Shown here one piece after another: positions 26,597 through 35,081 of a stretch of DNA of 64,000 bases (positions within the stretch are counted from its first letter, which is position 1; each line of letters begins with the position of its first letter). The notes beneath the pieces were generated by a model. That model did not search any database, was not told the origin of the DNA, and saw only the letters and a list, made by a program, of their open reading frames with translations. The position numbers and the translations under genes were made by a program. The DNA comes from WHSW01 sp963846165. GTDB taxonomy: Bacteria > Actinomycetota > Thermoleophilia > Solirubrobacterales > 70-9. Location: the NCBI GenBank assembly GCA_963846165.1, contig CAWJUU010000005.1, positions 1-64,000 of the forward strand, read 5' to 3'.

Positions 26597-28350
26597 GCCG
26601 TTGTGACGGGTTTGGCCGGGCGCTCGCGACCTCGCGTGACCTCGACCGGGAACTCCCAGGACTCCTCGAGCCAGGGGCCGCGCCTGACCATCTCGGCGAC
26701 CTCGACCCAGCCCTCCTCGAGCAGGCCGGAGGCGGCGTCATAGAGCCGGTAGCGCTGGCGCTGGATGTGAGCGGGCTGGGACTCGAGCGTCACCACGCGC
26801 ACGTCACCCTCGGCGAACCCGCACTGGTCCTGGATCGCCTCGAGCAGCTGGTGGTGGTGGAAATGCCCGTCGCCGAAGTTCCAGCCGGTGGCGATCCCCG
26901 AGATCAGCTCGCCCTCGCGAACGTAGTAGTCATCGACCTCGTCCACGGCCCGGGCCAGCAGCCCGGTGAGGGCGCGCCCGTGGCTGTGCATGGCGCGGAA
27001 GGCGAGGCCGTTCTCGATCAGGTACTCGGCCATCTCCCGGCCGTAGAGCCCGGTCACCTGCTCGACGTTGATCGCCGCGACCTTGTCGAGGTCGCGGTCG
27101 AGCTTTGCCTCGGCCTCGGTGTCCTTGCGAAACAGCCACGTGCTGGTCGCCCAGTTGCCGGCGTAGTAGCGCATCGACGGCAGGAAGGAGACCCTGTCGG
27201 GGAACAGGTTGCCGATGATTGGGGTCAGCACCCCGACGGCGACGATCACGATCCAGAGCAGCGGGTCGTCGAGGGTCGAGAGCGGCACGTCGCCGTACTC
27301 GCCGAACAGGAAGAGGACCCCGAAGATCATGAACAGGTTCCACTCCAGGGGGACCCCGAGCGCGAAGGTCGAGGTGATGTGGACGTGGAAGAGGACCATC
27401 CCGATCACTGCGAGCGCGCCGATCACGCCGCCGTTGGTCACCAGCAGGATCAGCGGCAGCCCGAACTCGACCGCGGTGCCGAGATGCGCCCCGAGCATCG
27501 CCTGGCGCGAGGGCCGCAGGTCGTCGGGGTACTCCCGATACAGCTGCGCCTTCATCTTCCGCGACCGGTTCCAGGGGGTGTTCGAGACCATCACTGAGAC
27601 CACGTAGGGGAAGTGACGGTTGAGCTTCGACGCCGCGGCGCCCCACCAGATGCAGATGAAGACGAGCTGCCAGCCGACGATCAGGTTCTCGATCGGAAAC
27701 AGCGAGACGACCAGCAGGAACCCGTAGATCTCGGGCCGCGCCGCCAGGAACGACACCTTGTCGCGCAGGCCGAGCAGCGCCAGGAAGCCGAGCAGCACGG
27801 CGATCGCCGCCGGGTCGAGGCGGCCCGCAGCCGCGCCCGCAACCGCCTCACCGTTGGAGAACAGCAGGTATACGGCCGCGGCGAGGACGCCGGCATAGAG
27901 GGCAGCGTCGGCAAGGGTCCGCCTCGACCCCCGCGTCAGCGGGACCCTGTCGGGCCAGGGAGGAAGGCGAATCGTGCCCGGGCGCAGCCAGTAGAGGACG
28001 CCGCCGATCGGCGGCACGAACCGAAACGCGAGCGGCATCGACCCCGAGCCGAGGCCGAGGACCTCCCAGAGCAGCGTCCAGACGGCGAGCTTCTGGAAGG
28101 TGATCGGCTCACTCCACCAATCCCCGATCTCGCCGAGCCCGCCGAGCCCGGGCGTTGTCGCTCCGATGAGCAGAAATGCGCCGACGGTGAAGACGACCAG
28201 CTTGACCACGTACAGCAGGTAGACCGCGTGCGGGGTGCCGAAGCCGTTGACCGCCCAATCCTGGCAACTCGGCTTCAGCCGGGAGAGGTAGGGCTTCGCC
28301 TGCCACTCCTCGAGGTCGAACGGCGGCGGTCTGGGTTCGATGAATCCCAC
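26593..28350 (-). CDS. DUF3556 polytopic membrane protein
   Basis: 585 residues from GTG 28350, four bases after the stop of the upstream hydrolase; the open frame extends to 28383 but would overlap. The N-terminus GFIEPRPPPFDLEEWQAKPY and the following FGTPHAVYLLYVVKLVVFTV match the DUF3556 pattern. About ten membrane segments occupy residues ~60-400. The last ~180 residues are soluble, with FGDGHFHHHQLLEAI and repeated His/Asp residues suggestive of a metal or haem site. Function of the family is not established. Genomic neighbours (FAD oxidoreductase, FMO, hydrolase) imply a membrane-bound partner in lipid or terpenoid oxidation. Confidence 0.82.
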   Translation of the reverse strand: MGFIEPRPPPFDLEEWQAKPYLSRLKPSCQDWAVNGFGTPHAVYLLYVVKLVVFTVGAFLLIGATTPGLGGLGEIGDWWSEPITFQKLAVWTLLWEVLGLGSGSMPLAFRFVPPIGGVLYWLRPGTIRLPPWPDRVPLTRGSRRTLADAALYAGVLAAAVYLLFSNGEAVAGAAAGRLDPAAIAVLLGFLALLGLRDKVSFLAARPEIYGFLLVVSLFPIENLIVGWQLVFICIWWGAAASKLNRHFPYVVSVMVSNTPWNRSRKMKAQLYREYPDDLRPSRQAMLGAHLGTAVEFGLPLILLVTNGGVIGALAVIGMVLFHVHITSTFALGVPLEWNLFMIFGVLFLFGEYGDVPLSTLDDPLLWIVIVAVGVLTPIIGNLFPDRVSFLPSMRYYAGNWATSTWLFRKDTEAEAKLDRDLDKVAAINVEQVTGLYGREMAEYLIENGLAFRAMHSHGRALTGLLARAVDEVDDYYVREGELISGIATGWNFGDGHFHHHQLLEAIQDQCGFAEGDVRVVTLESQPAHIQRQRYRLYDAASGLLEEGWVEVAEMVRRGPWLEESWEFPVEVTRGRERPAKPVTTA

Positions 28351-28354
28351 TCGC

Positions 28355-29254
28355 CTACCCGCGCTCGTCGCCAGCCCGGGCAAAGTTCCGGGTCAGCGCC
28401 TCGGCGATCGGCGGCCAGGCGCCCTCGGGCAGGTCGTGGCCCATGCCGTCGATCAGCACCAGCTCGGAGCCGGGGATCGCAGCCGCCGTCGCCTCACCGC
28501 CGCTGACCCCGATCAGCGCATCGTCGGAGCCGTGGATGACGACGGTCGGCAGCTCGACCAACGCCAGCTCCGGCGTTCGATCGGGCGAGGCGAGAATCGC
28601 GGCGAACTGCCGCGAGGTCCCATCGGGGAAGTAGCCGCGCCCGTAGCAGCGCTCGGCGAGCCGCCGCGTGCGCGCCTCGTCGAATGGGAAGCCGCGCGAG
28701 CCGATCACCCGCCGCGCGGCGACGAAGCCGTCGATGTAGGCGTCGCGGTCGCTCGGCGGCGGCGTCATCAGCACCGCGATCGCCTCGGGCGTCGGCCGGC
28801 CGACCTCGGGCTCGCCGGTCGTCGACATGATCGAGGCGAGCGAGAGCAGGCGTTCGGGGTGGTCGATCGCGAGCCGCTGCGCGATCATCCCGCCCATCGA
28901 CGCGCCGACCACGTGCGCGCGCTCGATCCCGAGGTGGTCGAGCAGGCCGATCGCGTCCGCCGCCATGTCCTGAAGCAGGTACGGGACCTCGGTCACCTCG
29001 CCGGTGAGCAACGCGGTCAGCGGCGGCGGGGCGTGGTCGTCGAGCTTCGTCGAGCGCCCGACGTCGCGGTTGTCGAAGCGGATCACGAAGTGGCCGCGCT
29101 CGGCGAGCATCTCGCAGAGCTCCTCGGGCCAGAAGATCATCTGCGCTCCGAGCCCCATCACCATGAGCACGGCCGGGTCTGCGGGCTCGCCGAACGTCTC
29201 GTACGCCAGCTCGACGTCGCCGACCCCTGCGAATCGCTCTGAGACCGTGGTCAT
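28355..29254 (-). CDS. Alpha/beta-fold hydrolase
   Basis: 299 residues. Elements: FDNRDVGRS in the lid-side loop, nucleophile elbow VVGASMGGMIAQ, acid-side VVIHGSDDALI and catalytic His in IDGMGHDLPE. The arrangement resembles the epoxide-hydrolase/aclacinomycin-methylesterase-like group, where esters or lactones are cleaved. It is the promoter-proximal gene of the hydrolase-DUF3556-FAD oxidoreductase-FMO unit; an ester made by a Baeyer-Villiger FMO would be a logical substrate. Divergent from the DUF6325 gene with 82 bases between starts. Confidence 0.85.
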   Translation of the reverse strand: MTTVSERFAGVGDVELAYETFGEPADPAVLMVMGLGAQMIFWPEELCEMLAERGHFVIRFDNRDVGRSTKLDDHAPPPLTALLTGEVTEVPYLLQDMAADAIGLLDHLGIERAHVVGASMGGMIAQRLAIDHPERLLSLASIMSTTGEPEVGRPTPEAIAVLMTPPPSDRDAYIDGFVAARRVIGSRGFPFDEARTRRLAERCYGRGYFPDGTSRQFAAILASPDRTPELALVELPTVVIHGSDDALIGVSGGEATAAAIPGSELVLIDGMGHDLPEGAWPPIAEALTRNFARAGDERG

Positions 29255-29336
29255 CGCGTGACCGGCAACCTAGCGGAAGGGCGCGGGAACCCAGCGGACG
29301 GATAGCATGGCCGCGACCGCGACGAGGAAGGGGACC

Positions 29337-29768
29337 ATGACCGAGATCGGACCAGTCGAGTACATGATCGTTGCGTTCCCGGGGAACAGGTTTCGCGGCG
29401 AGATCGCGCCCGCGCTGGCCGAGCTGGTCGAGTCGAACACGATCCGGATCATCGACCTCGCGTTCGTCACCAAGGACGCCGACGGCAACGTCGCCGCCTT
29501 CGAGCTCTCCGAGCTCGACGAGGAGGTCCGCGCCGGACTCGAGAACCTCGGCCTGACGGTCGAGGGCCTGTTCAACGAGGACGACCTCGCGGCTGCCGCC
29601 GAGGAGCTCGACCCCGACTCGTCGGCGGCACTGCTCGTCTGGGAAGACGTCTGGGCGGCGAAGCTCGCGCAGGCGATCCGCGACGCCGGCGGCGTCCTGC
29701 TCGACCTCGAGCGGGTCCCGCACGAGGTCGTCGTCGCCGCACGCGAGTACGCAATCGAGAACGCCTGA
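29337..29768 (+). CDS. DUF6325 family protein
   Basis: 143 residues from ATG 29337, with GAGGAAGGGG upstream. Acidic, soluble, with VEYMIVAFPGNRFRGEIAPA at the start, RIIDLAFVTKDADGNV, then a Glu/Asp-rich helical middle and VWEDVWAAKLAQAIRDAGG near the end. This pattern fits the DUF6325 (DUF1269-related) family found with SHOCT proteins in actinobacteria. No function is known. The next gene, a SHOCT protein, starts 19 bases downstream and is almost certainly co-transcribed. Confidence 0.8.
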   Translation: MTEIGPVEYMIVAFPGNRFRGEIAPALAELVESNTIRIIDLAFVTKDADGNVAAFELSELDEEVRAGLENLGLTVEGLFNEDDLAAAAEELDPDSSAALLVWEDVWAAKLAQAIRDAGGVLLDLERVPHEVVVAAREYAIENA

Positions 29769-29787
29769 CGAGAGGGGAGCCTCTGAG

Positions 29788-30069
29788 ATGCCACTGATGC
29801 GACGCGGACCGGGAATAGTCGGGATGGCGGCGCGGACCGCGGTCGTCGCGGGAACGGCCGGCGCCGTCCAGCACCGGCAGCAGCGCCGATGGGCCGAGCG
29901 AGAGCAGGGGGCTTACGCCGAGCCGGCGCCACCCCAGCAAGCCGCGCCAGTCGCGCCAGCCGAGCCCGACTACGCCGCCGAGCTCGAGCAGCTGGCGAAG
30001 CTGCGTGACGACGGCGTGATCACCGCCGACGACTTCGAGGCGAAGAAGAAGCAGCTGCTGGGGATCTGA
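29788..30069 (+). CDS. Small SHOCT-domain protein
   Basis: 93 residues with GAGGGGAGCC upstream of the ATG. The N-terminal half has a short hydrophobic stretch (GIVGMAARTAVVAGTAGAV) and a basic-proline linker; the C-terminal ~30 residues YAAELEQLAKLRDDGVITAD then DFEAKKKQLLGI are a canonical SHOCT (short C-terminal) domain. These are presumed oligomerisation or nucleic-acid-associated modules. It pairs with DUF6325 upstream. Confidence 0.85.
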   Translation: MPLMRRGPGIVGMAARTAVVAGTAGAVQHRQQRRWAEREQGAYAEPAPPQQAAPVAPAEPDYAAELEQLAKLRDDGVITADDFEAKKKQLLGI

Positions 30070-30102
30070 GCGCCGCCGCCGGATCGGATCCGGCGGCCGC
30101 CG

Positions 30103-30507
30103 CTAGGCGAGCGCCTTCTGCTTCAGCTGGTCGAACTCGGCCTGGGTGATCGCGCCGCTGTCAAGCAGCTCCTTCGCGTGCGCGATCTCACCGGCCGCGC
30201 CGGATGCGGAGCCGCCGGCGGCCTTCTTGACGTAGGCGTCGAACTCGGCCTGCTGGGCCTTGGCCGCCTCGGCGTTGCGCTCGGCCATGTGGCGGCCCTG
30301 CGAGCCGAGGTAGAAGAGCACGCCGAGGAACGGGATCACGATCACGAACAGGACCCAGGCCGCCTTGCCCCAACCGGAGATGTCGTGACGGCGAAAGAGA
30401 TCGCTGAGCACGGTGACGAGGATGAAGATCCATGCGATCCAGGCGAAGAAGACGATGATCGTCCCGACGATCTCGAGGAACGGGTACTCAGCGGCAAGGA
30501 TGAACAT
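30103..30507 (-). CDS. PLDc_N plus SHOCT membrane protein
   Basis: 134 residues from ATG 30507, with AGGGGGAGA upstream. Two membrane segments (FLEIVGTIIVFFAWIAWIFI and WGKAAWVLFVIVIPFLGVLF) with the intervening SDLFRRHDISGWGK match the phospholipase-D N-terminal-like (PLDc_N) membrane module. A linker rich in Ala and Gln leads to a C-terminal SHOCT domain (EIAHAKELLDSGAITQAEFD). Function unknown. It converges with the SHOCT gene at 29788, so two SHOCT genes lie tail to tail. Confidence 0.85.
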   Translation of the reverse strand: MFILAAEYPFLEIVGTIIVFFAWIAWIFILVTVLSDLFRRHDISGWGKAAWVLFVIVIPFLGVLFYLGSQGRHMAERNAEAAKAQQAEFDAYVKKAAGGSASGAAGEIAHAKELLDSGAITQAEFDQLKQKALA

Positions 30508-30700
30508 TCGTCTCCCCCTGGTTAGGGCGCGGTTGACCTGGCCGCAGAACTCTATTTGAGCGGCCACGCCAAGGGCGTCCGCCCCACCTCGAAGAGGCGT
30601 GGGCCGCCGATGAACCGGCCGGCGCCCGCACGAATACGATCGCGCGATCGAGGCACTCGAGCACACCACGACGCCGACGGTTCGTGGCGTCCTCGCCCAG

Positions 30701-31396
30701 ATGGGGGCGATCTTCCGCGATCACCGTCGGACGCTGCTGCTGGCGGCGGTCGTGATCTTCGTCCCGATCGGCTTTCTCGAGGCGCTTGACGACGAGCTCC
30801 AGAAGCCGCTCGAGGACCCCGAGGTCGGCGATCCGGTCGACCTGGTCGCAATCGGCGGTGCGGCGCTCGTCCATGCCGCGGGAGCGCTGCTGGGTGAGGT
30901 CATCTACACGGGCGTCGTCGCCGCCGTGGTCACCAACGTTCGACACCGGCGCGAGCGGCCCCTGGCCGAAGCGCTTCGGCGGCTGCCGGTGTGGCGGCTG
31001 GTCGCGGTCGATCTGCTCTACGCCGCCGTCGTCGTCGGCGGGCTGCTCCTGCTGATCGTCCCCGGAGTCGTGTTCCTGGTCTGGTTCGCACTCGTCGCCC
31101 CGGCGGTGGAGATCGAGCACCTCGGCGTCCGGGCGGCGTTCCGGCGCAGCCGCGAGGTCGTACGAGGTCATTTCTGGCTCGTCTTCGGGCTCGTGATCCC
31201 GATCCTGGTGGTCGAGGACGTGCTCGTCAGCCTCGCCTCGTCGGGCTCGATCTGGGCCTTCGGCGAGACCTTCGCCGGGCACTGGGTGAGCGCGACGCTC
31301 GTCAACGTGATCGCGGCACCCCTGTTCGCGCTCGCGGTCGTCGTCCTCTTCTTCGAACTGCGTCAGTCGAGCAAGGCACGGACCGCGAGTCCGTAG
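30701..31396 (+). CDS. GDPD-membrane-domain-like integral membrane protein
   Basis: 231 residues from ATG 30701. In-frame codons continue upstream (TTTPTVRGVLAQ) with no recognisable start codon, so the true N-terminus may be a few residues longer. Five to six hydrophobic segments, including RRTLLLAAVVIFVPIGFLEA, LLYAAVVVGGLLLLIVPGVV and WLVFGLVIPILVVEDVLVSL, with AFRRSREVVRGHF between them. This resembles the membrane module seen with glycerophosphodiester phosphodiesterases. No enzymatic domain is attached. The role is unknown. Confidence 0.6.
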   Translation: MGAIFRDHRRTLLLAAVVIFVPIGFLEALDDELQKPLEDPEVGDPVDLVAIGGAALVHAAGALLGEVIYTGVVAAVVTNVRHRRERPLAEALRRLPVWRLVAVDLLYAAVVVGGLLLLIVPGVVFLVWFALVAPAVEIEHLGVRAAFRRSREVVRGHFWLVFGLVIPILVVEDVLVSLASSGSIWAFGETFAGHWVSATLVNVIAAPLFALAVVVLFFELRQSSKARTASP

Positions 31397-31404
31397 CGGC
31401 CGCG

Positions 31405-32199
31405 CTACCCCTCCCCGCGCCGGGCGAGCTTCGCCTCGTAGTCCTCCTCGGTCGAGCCGCCGACGGCGGTGCGGATGCCCTCCTTGACCCGGTCGGTGCG
31501 CCTGCCCGGATGGAACCGCTGCTCGGCCTTCGCCTGCTTGCCGGGGTTGCGCTCGCCGTAGAAGCGCTTCGCCCACGACGAGCCCGGCTTGCCGAGGCGG
31601 CAGGCGCCGTAGGCTGCCAGCGGCGCGAAGAAGATCCCGACCGCACCGTGCCAGAGCCGCTCCTTGAGGAAGCAGATCAGGACGACGGCCAGGGTGAAGA
31701 GCACGGTGACCACGCTCGCGAGCACGGCGCCGAAGCTGCCGTCGGAGAGGTCGAAGGGGCGGATGCCGAGCAGCACCAGGCCCATGAACGAAACCGCGAG
31801 CACGGCGGCGTCGACCGAGCTTCGGCCGCGCTCCGACCAGTAGACGTCGTCGAGGTAGAGCCAGAGCGCGAACTCGTCGATCGTCAGCCCGATCCCGATC
31901 CCGAACAGCAGGGCGCAGATCTCGTAGAGCGGCGCCGTCGCGAAACCGGCGAAGCTGATCGTCCCGGCGAGCATCATCAGCACGATCCCGAAGACGAGGT
32001 GGTGCACGTGCACGCCGCCGTCGCTGACCACGCTTCCCGGCCACCAGGGGACCCGCGGGCTTCGCATCAGCCGAGTCGAGAGCCGGATGAACCCGAACGA
32101 GACGACCAGGCCGAGCAGGACCAGGAACACCCACTGGCGGTCGTGCTCGACGAGTTGGTCGTTCCAGAAGTCGGAAATGAACGAGGCGGCCGGGATCAT
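31405..32199 (-). CDS. Integral membrane protein of unknown function
   Basis: 264 residues. Six to seven membrane segments, with a conserved-looking VHVHHLVFGIVLMMLAG and LTIDEFALWLYLDDVYW whose His, Glu and Asp residues could bind metal. A basic, polar C-terminal tail (from ~200) contains GKPGSSWAKRFYGERNPGKQ. Its ATG overlaps the stop of the PI-PLC-like gene upstream (ATGA at 32196-32199), so the two are translationally coupled. I do not recognise the family with certainty. Confidence 0.75.
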   Translation of the reverse strand: MIPAASFISDFWNDQLVEHDRQWVFLVLLGLVVSFGFIRLSTRLMRSPRVPWWPGSVVSDGGVHVHHLVFGIVLMMLAGTISFAGFATAPLYEICALLFGIGIGLTIDEFALWLYLDDVYWSERGRSSVDAAVLAVSFMGLVLLGIRPFDLSDGSFGAVLASVVTVLFTLAVVLICFLKERLWHGAVGIFFAPLAAYGACRLGKPGSSWAKRFYGERNPGKQAKAEQRFHPGRRTDRVKEGIRTAVGGSTEEDYEAKLARRGEG

Positions 32200-34379
32200 C
32201 GCTTGGCGGCCTCGATCCTCTCACGGTTGAGCTCCTCGACAACCTCGGGCAGCTTGCCGAGGTCGTAGTGGTCGACGCCGATCAGGCTCACCGGCAGGCC
32301 CCGCTCGCGCTCGCACTCCCGGGCGCGACCGAGGAGAGCGTCCCGGGTCTGAAACTCGACGTTGGCGCTGCGCTGCGGCGGGAAGACGTCGGCCCACTGG
32401 TTGAGCATCAGGAACGGGCTCGCGGCGTCGCCGCGGTTCAGCTCGCAGCTGAGATCGGCCACCTTCTTCACCCCCAGCGGGGTGTCCTGGACGAACGAGA
32501 ACCCGTCCAGGTACCAGGGCACCGTCCCGTCGGCGTCGCGCTCGGTGAACACGATCACGCGGCGGTCGGAGCGCACGAGCTCGCCCAGCGTCGGCAGCGG
32601 CGCCCCGCGCTCGAGCTCGGCCACCCGGTCGATCATCCCCGCTTCCTCGAAGCTGCGCTCGATCTCCGCCGGCGGGACGTACGGCTCGATGAACAGAATC
32701 ACGACCTCGCCGGGGTTGCGGTCCAAGAACGCGTTGATCTGCTCGAGCGTGTCGACCATCCGGGTCGCGCCGAGCTCGCAGACCGAGTGACAGAGAAAGA
32801 CCTCGCGCTCCCCGCCGGATGCCTCCCGCACGCCGAGGCTGCCGGCGAGCCGTTCGGCGGCCGCCAGGGTCTCTGGTGGCAGCGAGCTGGCGACTCGATT
32901 GAGGTCGCGGTCCTCGGAGTCGAAGTCGGTCCGCACCCGGCCCTGGGCGTCCTCGACCCCCCAATGCGGGTCGATCAGAAAGAGGCGGATGCCGTCGGCG
33001 AGCTGGCGCTCGATGTCGTGCTTCTGGTTGGTGATGAACCACTCGGGACTGTCGGCGGCCGAAAATGAGTTGTGGGTGCCGGCGAACGCGACCTCGTTGA
33101 TCCGCAACCGGCACAGCCCCGGCGAGCCGTTGCAGCCGCCCTCGGGGTTGGCGGTCGCCGGCTGGCGCCCGGACTCGCCCGAGGTGATGAGCACGAGTGC
33201 GACCGCGACCGCGGCGACCGCGACCGCGGCGAAGATCCCGGTGCGCAGGAGCTGGCGCCGGCGCTGCTCGCGCCCCGCCCCGGGATCGGCGCCGCGTGGC
33301 TGCAGCAGCAACAGCAGCTCACCGCTGCCGAAGTAGACCAGGTAGGCGCCGGCGAGCAGTCCGGCGATCGCCAGCGCGTCTTCTGGCTCGAGCGCCACGA
33401 ACAAGCCGACCCCGACCGCGAGCACCCCCCGCAGCGCGCGCCCGGCGGTCGTCCGCGGGCGCTCGGCGATCCTGCGCCGCAGGATCAAGACCGGATCGTC
33501 CGTGTGCTCGGGATCGAGCGCGGCCGCCGCGCCGGCGATCACCAGGCCACCGAGCGCGAGCAGCAGGGCCCAGGCGAACAGGTCGCCACCGAAAGCGTCC
33601 AGGATCCCGCCGATCGCCCCCTGGACCTGCTCGTCGGTGAGCTCGTCCTCGCCGACCACCCCGGCGACGATCCGCGCCCGGATCACGATCATCGCGATAG
33701 CCAGCACCGTCCCGGCGGCGGACACGGCGAGCGCGGCGCGAAGGACGCCGGCGCGCCGGTCGGGCGCCGCGACGACCGACGCGATCAGGGTAAGCAGCGC
33801 GAGCAGCGGCGCGACGATGCCGAAGAGCCGGATCTTGTCCGCGATCACGAGGCTCTGCTTCGCGAACTCCCGCTCTCCGAGCTTGGCCAGGGTCAGGTCG
33901 ACCGACTCGGGGATCGCGTTCGCCGCCTCGGGCGAGACCGACCGCAGCGCGAAGCGGATGATCTCGAGGCTGTCGGCGAGGTCGAGCGCGACGTTGCGCT
34001 TCTCGCGCACGAAGAGCAGCCGGTTGGCCTCGATCGCGGCCTGGCGGAAGATGTCGCGGAACTGGCGCGTCTCGACCACGGTGTCGACGACCGACTCGAG
34101 CAGCGGCCGCGCGGCGACGAGGTCGGCCGATCCACGCTCGATCAGCTGTACGACGAGCTCGGTGGCGACTACCTCGCGGACCTCGTCGTCGGCGAGCGCC
34201 TCCGCCGCGTGTCCGGCGAAGCCCTCCTGGTCGACGATGTCCGTGCGCGCGTAGAGCAGCAGGGCTCCGACCAGCGTCAACAGAGCGCCAACGATGGCGA
34301 GCACGGTGCTCAACGTGGCCCTCCCGCGATCCGAGGGGCGCCCGGCTCCCCGGCCCTGGACTGCTTCCACTGCGGACAC
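32196..34379 (-). CDS. Multi-pass membrane protein with C-terminal PI-PLC X-like domain
   Basis: 727 residues. Residues ~25-45 are a membrane anchor, followed by an extracytoplasmic helical region (~50-180), four to five further membrane segments (~185-400), then a C-terminal phosphodiesterase domain. The latter begins NEVAFAGTHNSFSA with the first catalytic His ~436, and the second His ~531 lies in FLCHSVCELG. LFLIDPHWGVE gives acidic metal/substrate ligands. The fold is that of PI-specific phospholipase C X domains, probably facing outside. It may cleave phosphoinositides or other phosphodiester headgroups. Coupled to the following membrane gene. Confidence 0.8.
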   Translation of the reverse strand: MSAVEAVQGRGAGRPSDRGRATLSTVLAIVGALLTLVGALLLYARTDIVDQEGFAGHAAEALADDEVREVVATELVVQLIERGSADLVAARPLLESVVDTVVETRQFRDIFRQAAIEANRLLFVREKRNVALDLADSLEIIRFALRSVSPEAANAIPESVDLTLAKLGEREFAKQSLVIADKIRLFGIVAPLLALLTLIASVVAAPDRRAGVLRAALAVSAAGTVLAIAMIVIRARIVAGVVGEDELTDEQVQGAIGGILDAFGGDLFAWALLLALGGLVIAGAAAALDPEHTDDPVLILRRRIAERPRTTAGRALRGVLAVGVGLFVALEPEDALAIAGLLAGAYLVYFGSGELLLLLQPRGADPGAGREQRRRQLLRTGIFAAVAVAAVAVALVLITSGESGRQPATANPEGGCNGSPGLCRLRINEVAFAGTHNSFSAADSPEWFITNQKHDIERQLADGIRLFLIDPHWGVEDAQGRVRTDFDSEDRDLNRVASSLPPETLAAAERLAGSLGVREASGGEREVFLCHSVCELGATRMVDTLEQINAFLDRNPGEVVILFIEPYVPPAEIERSFEEAGMIDRVAELERGAPLPTLGELVRSDRRVIVFTERDADGTVPWYLDGFSFVQDTPLGVKKVADLSCELNRGDAASPFLMLNQWADVFPPQRSANVEFQTRDALLGRARECERERGLPVSLIGVDHYDLGKLPEVVEELNRERIEAAKR

Positions 34380-34456
34380 CTTTCGCCCGAGTCGGATCCG
34401 GCCGGAATCTACCCCAGCCGGCCGCCCGGTGACCGTGGCGTGCCAAGCTTTCCGAC

Positions 34457-35077
34457 ATGACTCGATCCCGGTGGGGGCTTGTCGTCGCCGGCGCAGCGGT
34501 CTTCGTGGCGGTGGCGAGCCAGATGCTGGTGCCGGCGCTCGGGGAGCGCCAGGTCGAGAACAGGCTGACGGAGAACGGCGGCTCGGCCGAGGTGACCCTC
34601 GGTGCGTTCCCGGCGCTGCGGCTGCTGTTCTCCGACGGCGAGCGGTTCGAGGTCACGGCGCAGCAGCTAGACCTCGATCTCGACCAGCGCGAGGGCGTCT
34701 TCGAGCGCCTCGACGGCTTCGCGACCGTCGACGTGACGATCACCGACTCGGGCGCCGGGCCGTTCGAGCTCGAGCGCTTCGAGCTCAGCCGCGACGGAAA
34801 GGGCCCCTACCGGCTGATCGCCGTCGGCGACACCACGGCCGCCCAGCTCGCCGACTTCGGCCTCGAGGGCGTCGCGCTGCCCGGCGAGTCGCTGCTCGAC
34901 GCGCTGCTCGAGCCGCTGATCGGCGACACGAATGTCTCCGTCCCGGTCGAGCTCGACATGGAGCTGACCAGCGACCGCGGCCGGGTCCAGGTCGTCTCCG
35001 GGGGCGGCACCGTCGCCGGCTTTCCGACCGGCCCACTCGCGGAGCTGATCACCTCGGCGATCGTGGTACAGCTATGA
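34457..35077 (+). CDS. DUF2993 (LmeA-like) envelope protein
   Basis: 206 residues from ATG 34457. N-terminal hydrophobic anchor (WGLVVAGAAVFVAVASQMLV) then a lipid-binding BPI/TULIP-like beta domain with LGERQVENRL, ALRLLFSDGERFEVTAQQLD and DVTITDSGAGPF. LmeA in mycobacteria aids maturation of lipomannan in the periplasm; DUF2993 members are otherwise uncharacterised. It is divergent from the PI-PLC gene and followed, five bases on, by a hydrolase. Confidence 0.8.
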   Translation: MTRSRWGLVVAGAAVFVAVASQMLVPALGERQVENRLTENGGSAEVTLGAFPALRLLFSDGERFEVTAQQLDLDLDQREGVFERLDGFATVDVTITDSGAGPFELERFELSRDGKGPYRLIAVGDTTAAQLADFGLEGVALPGESLLDALLEPLIGDTNVSVPVELDMELTSDRGRVQVVSGGGTVAGFPTGPLAELITSAIVVQL

Positions 35078-35081
35078 GCCG

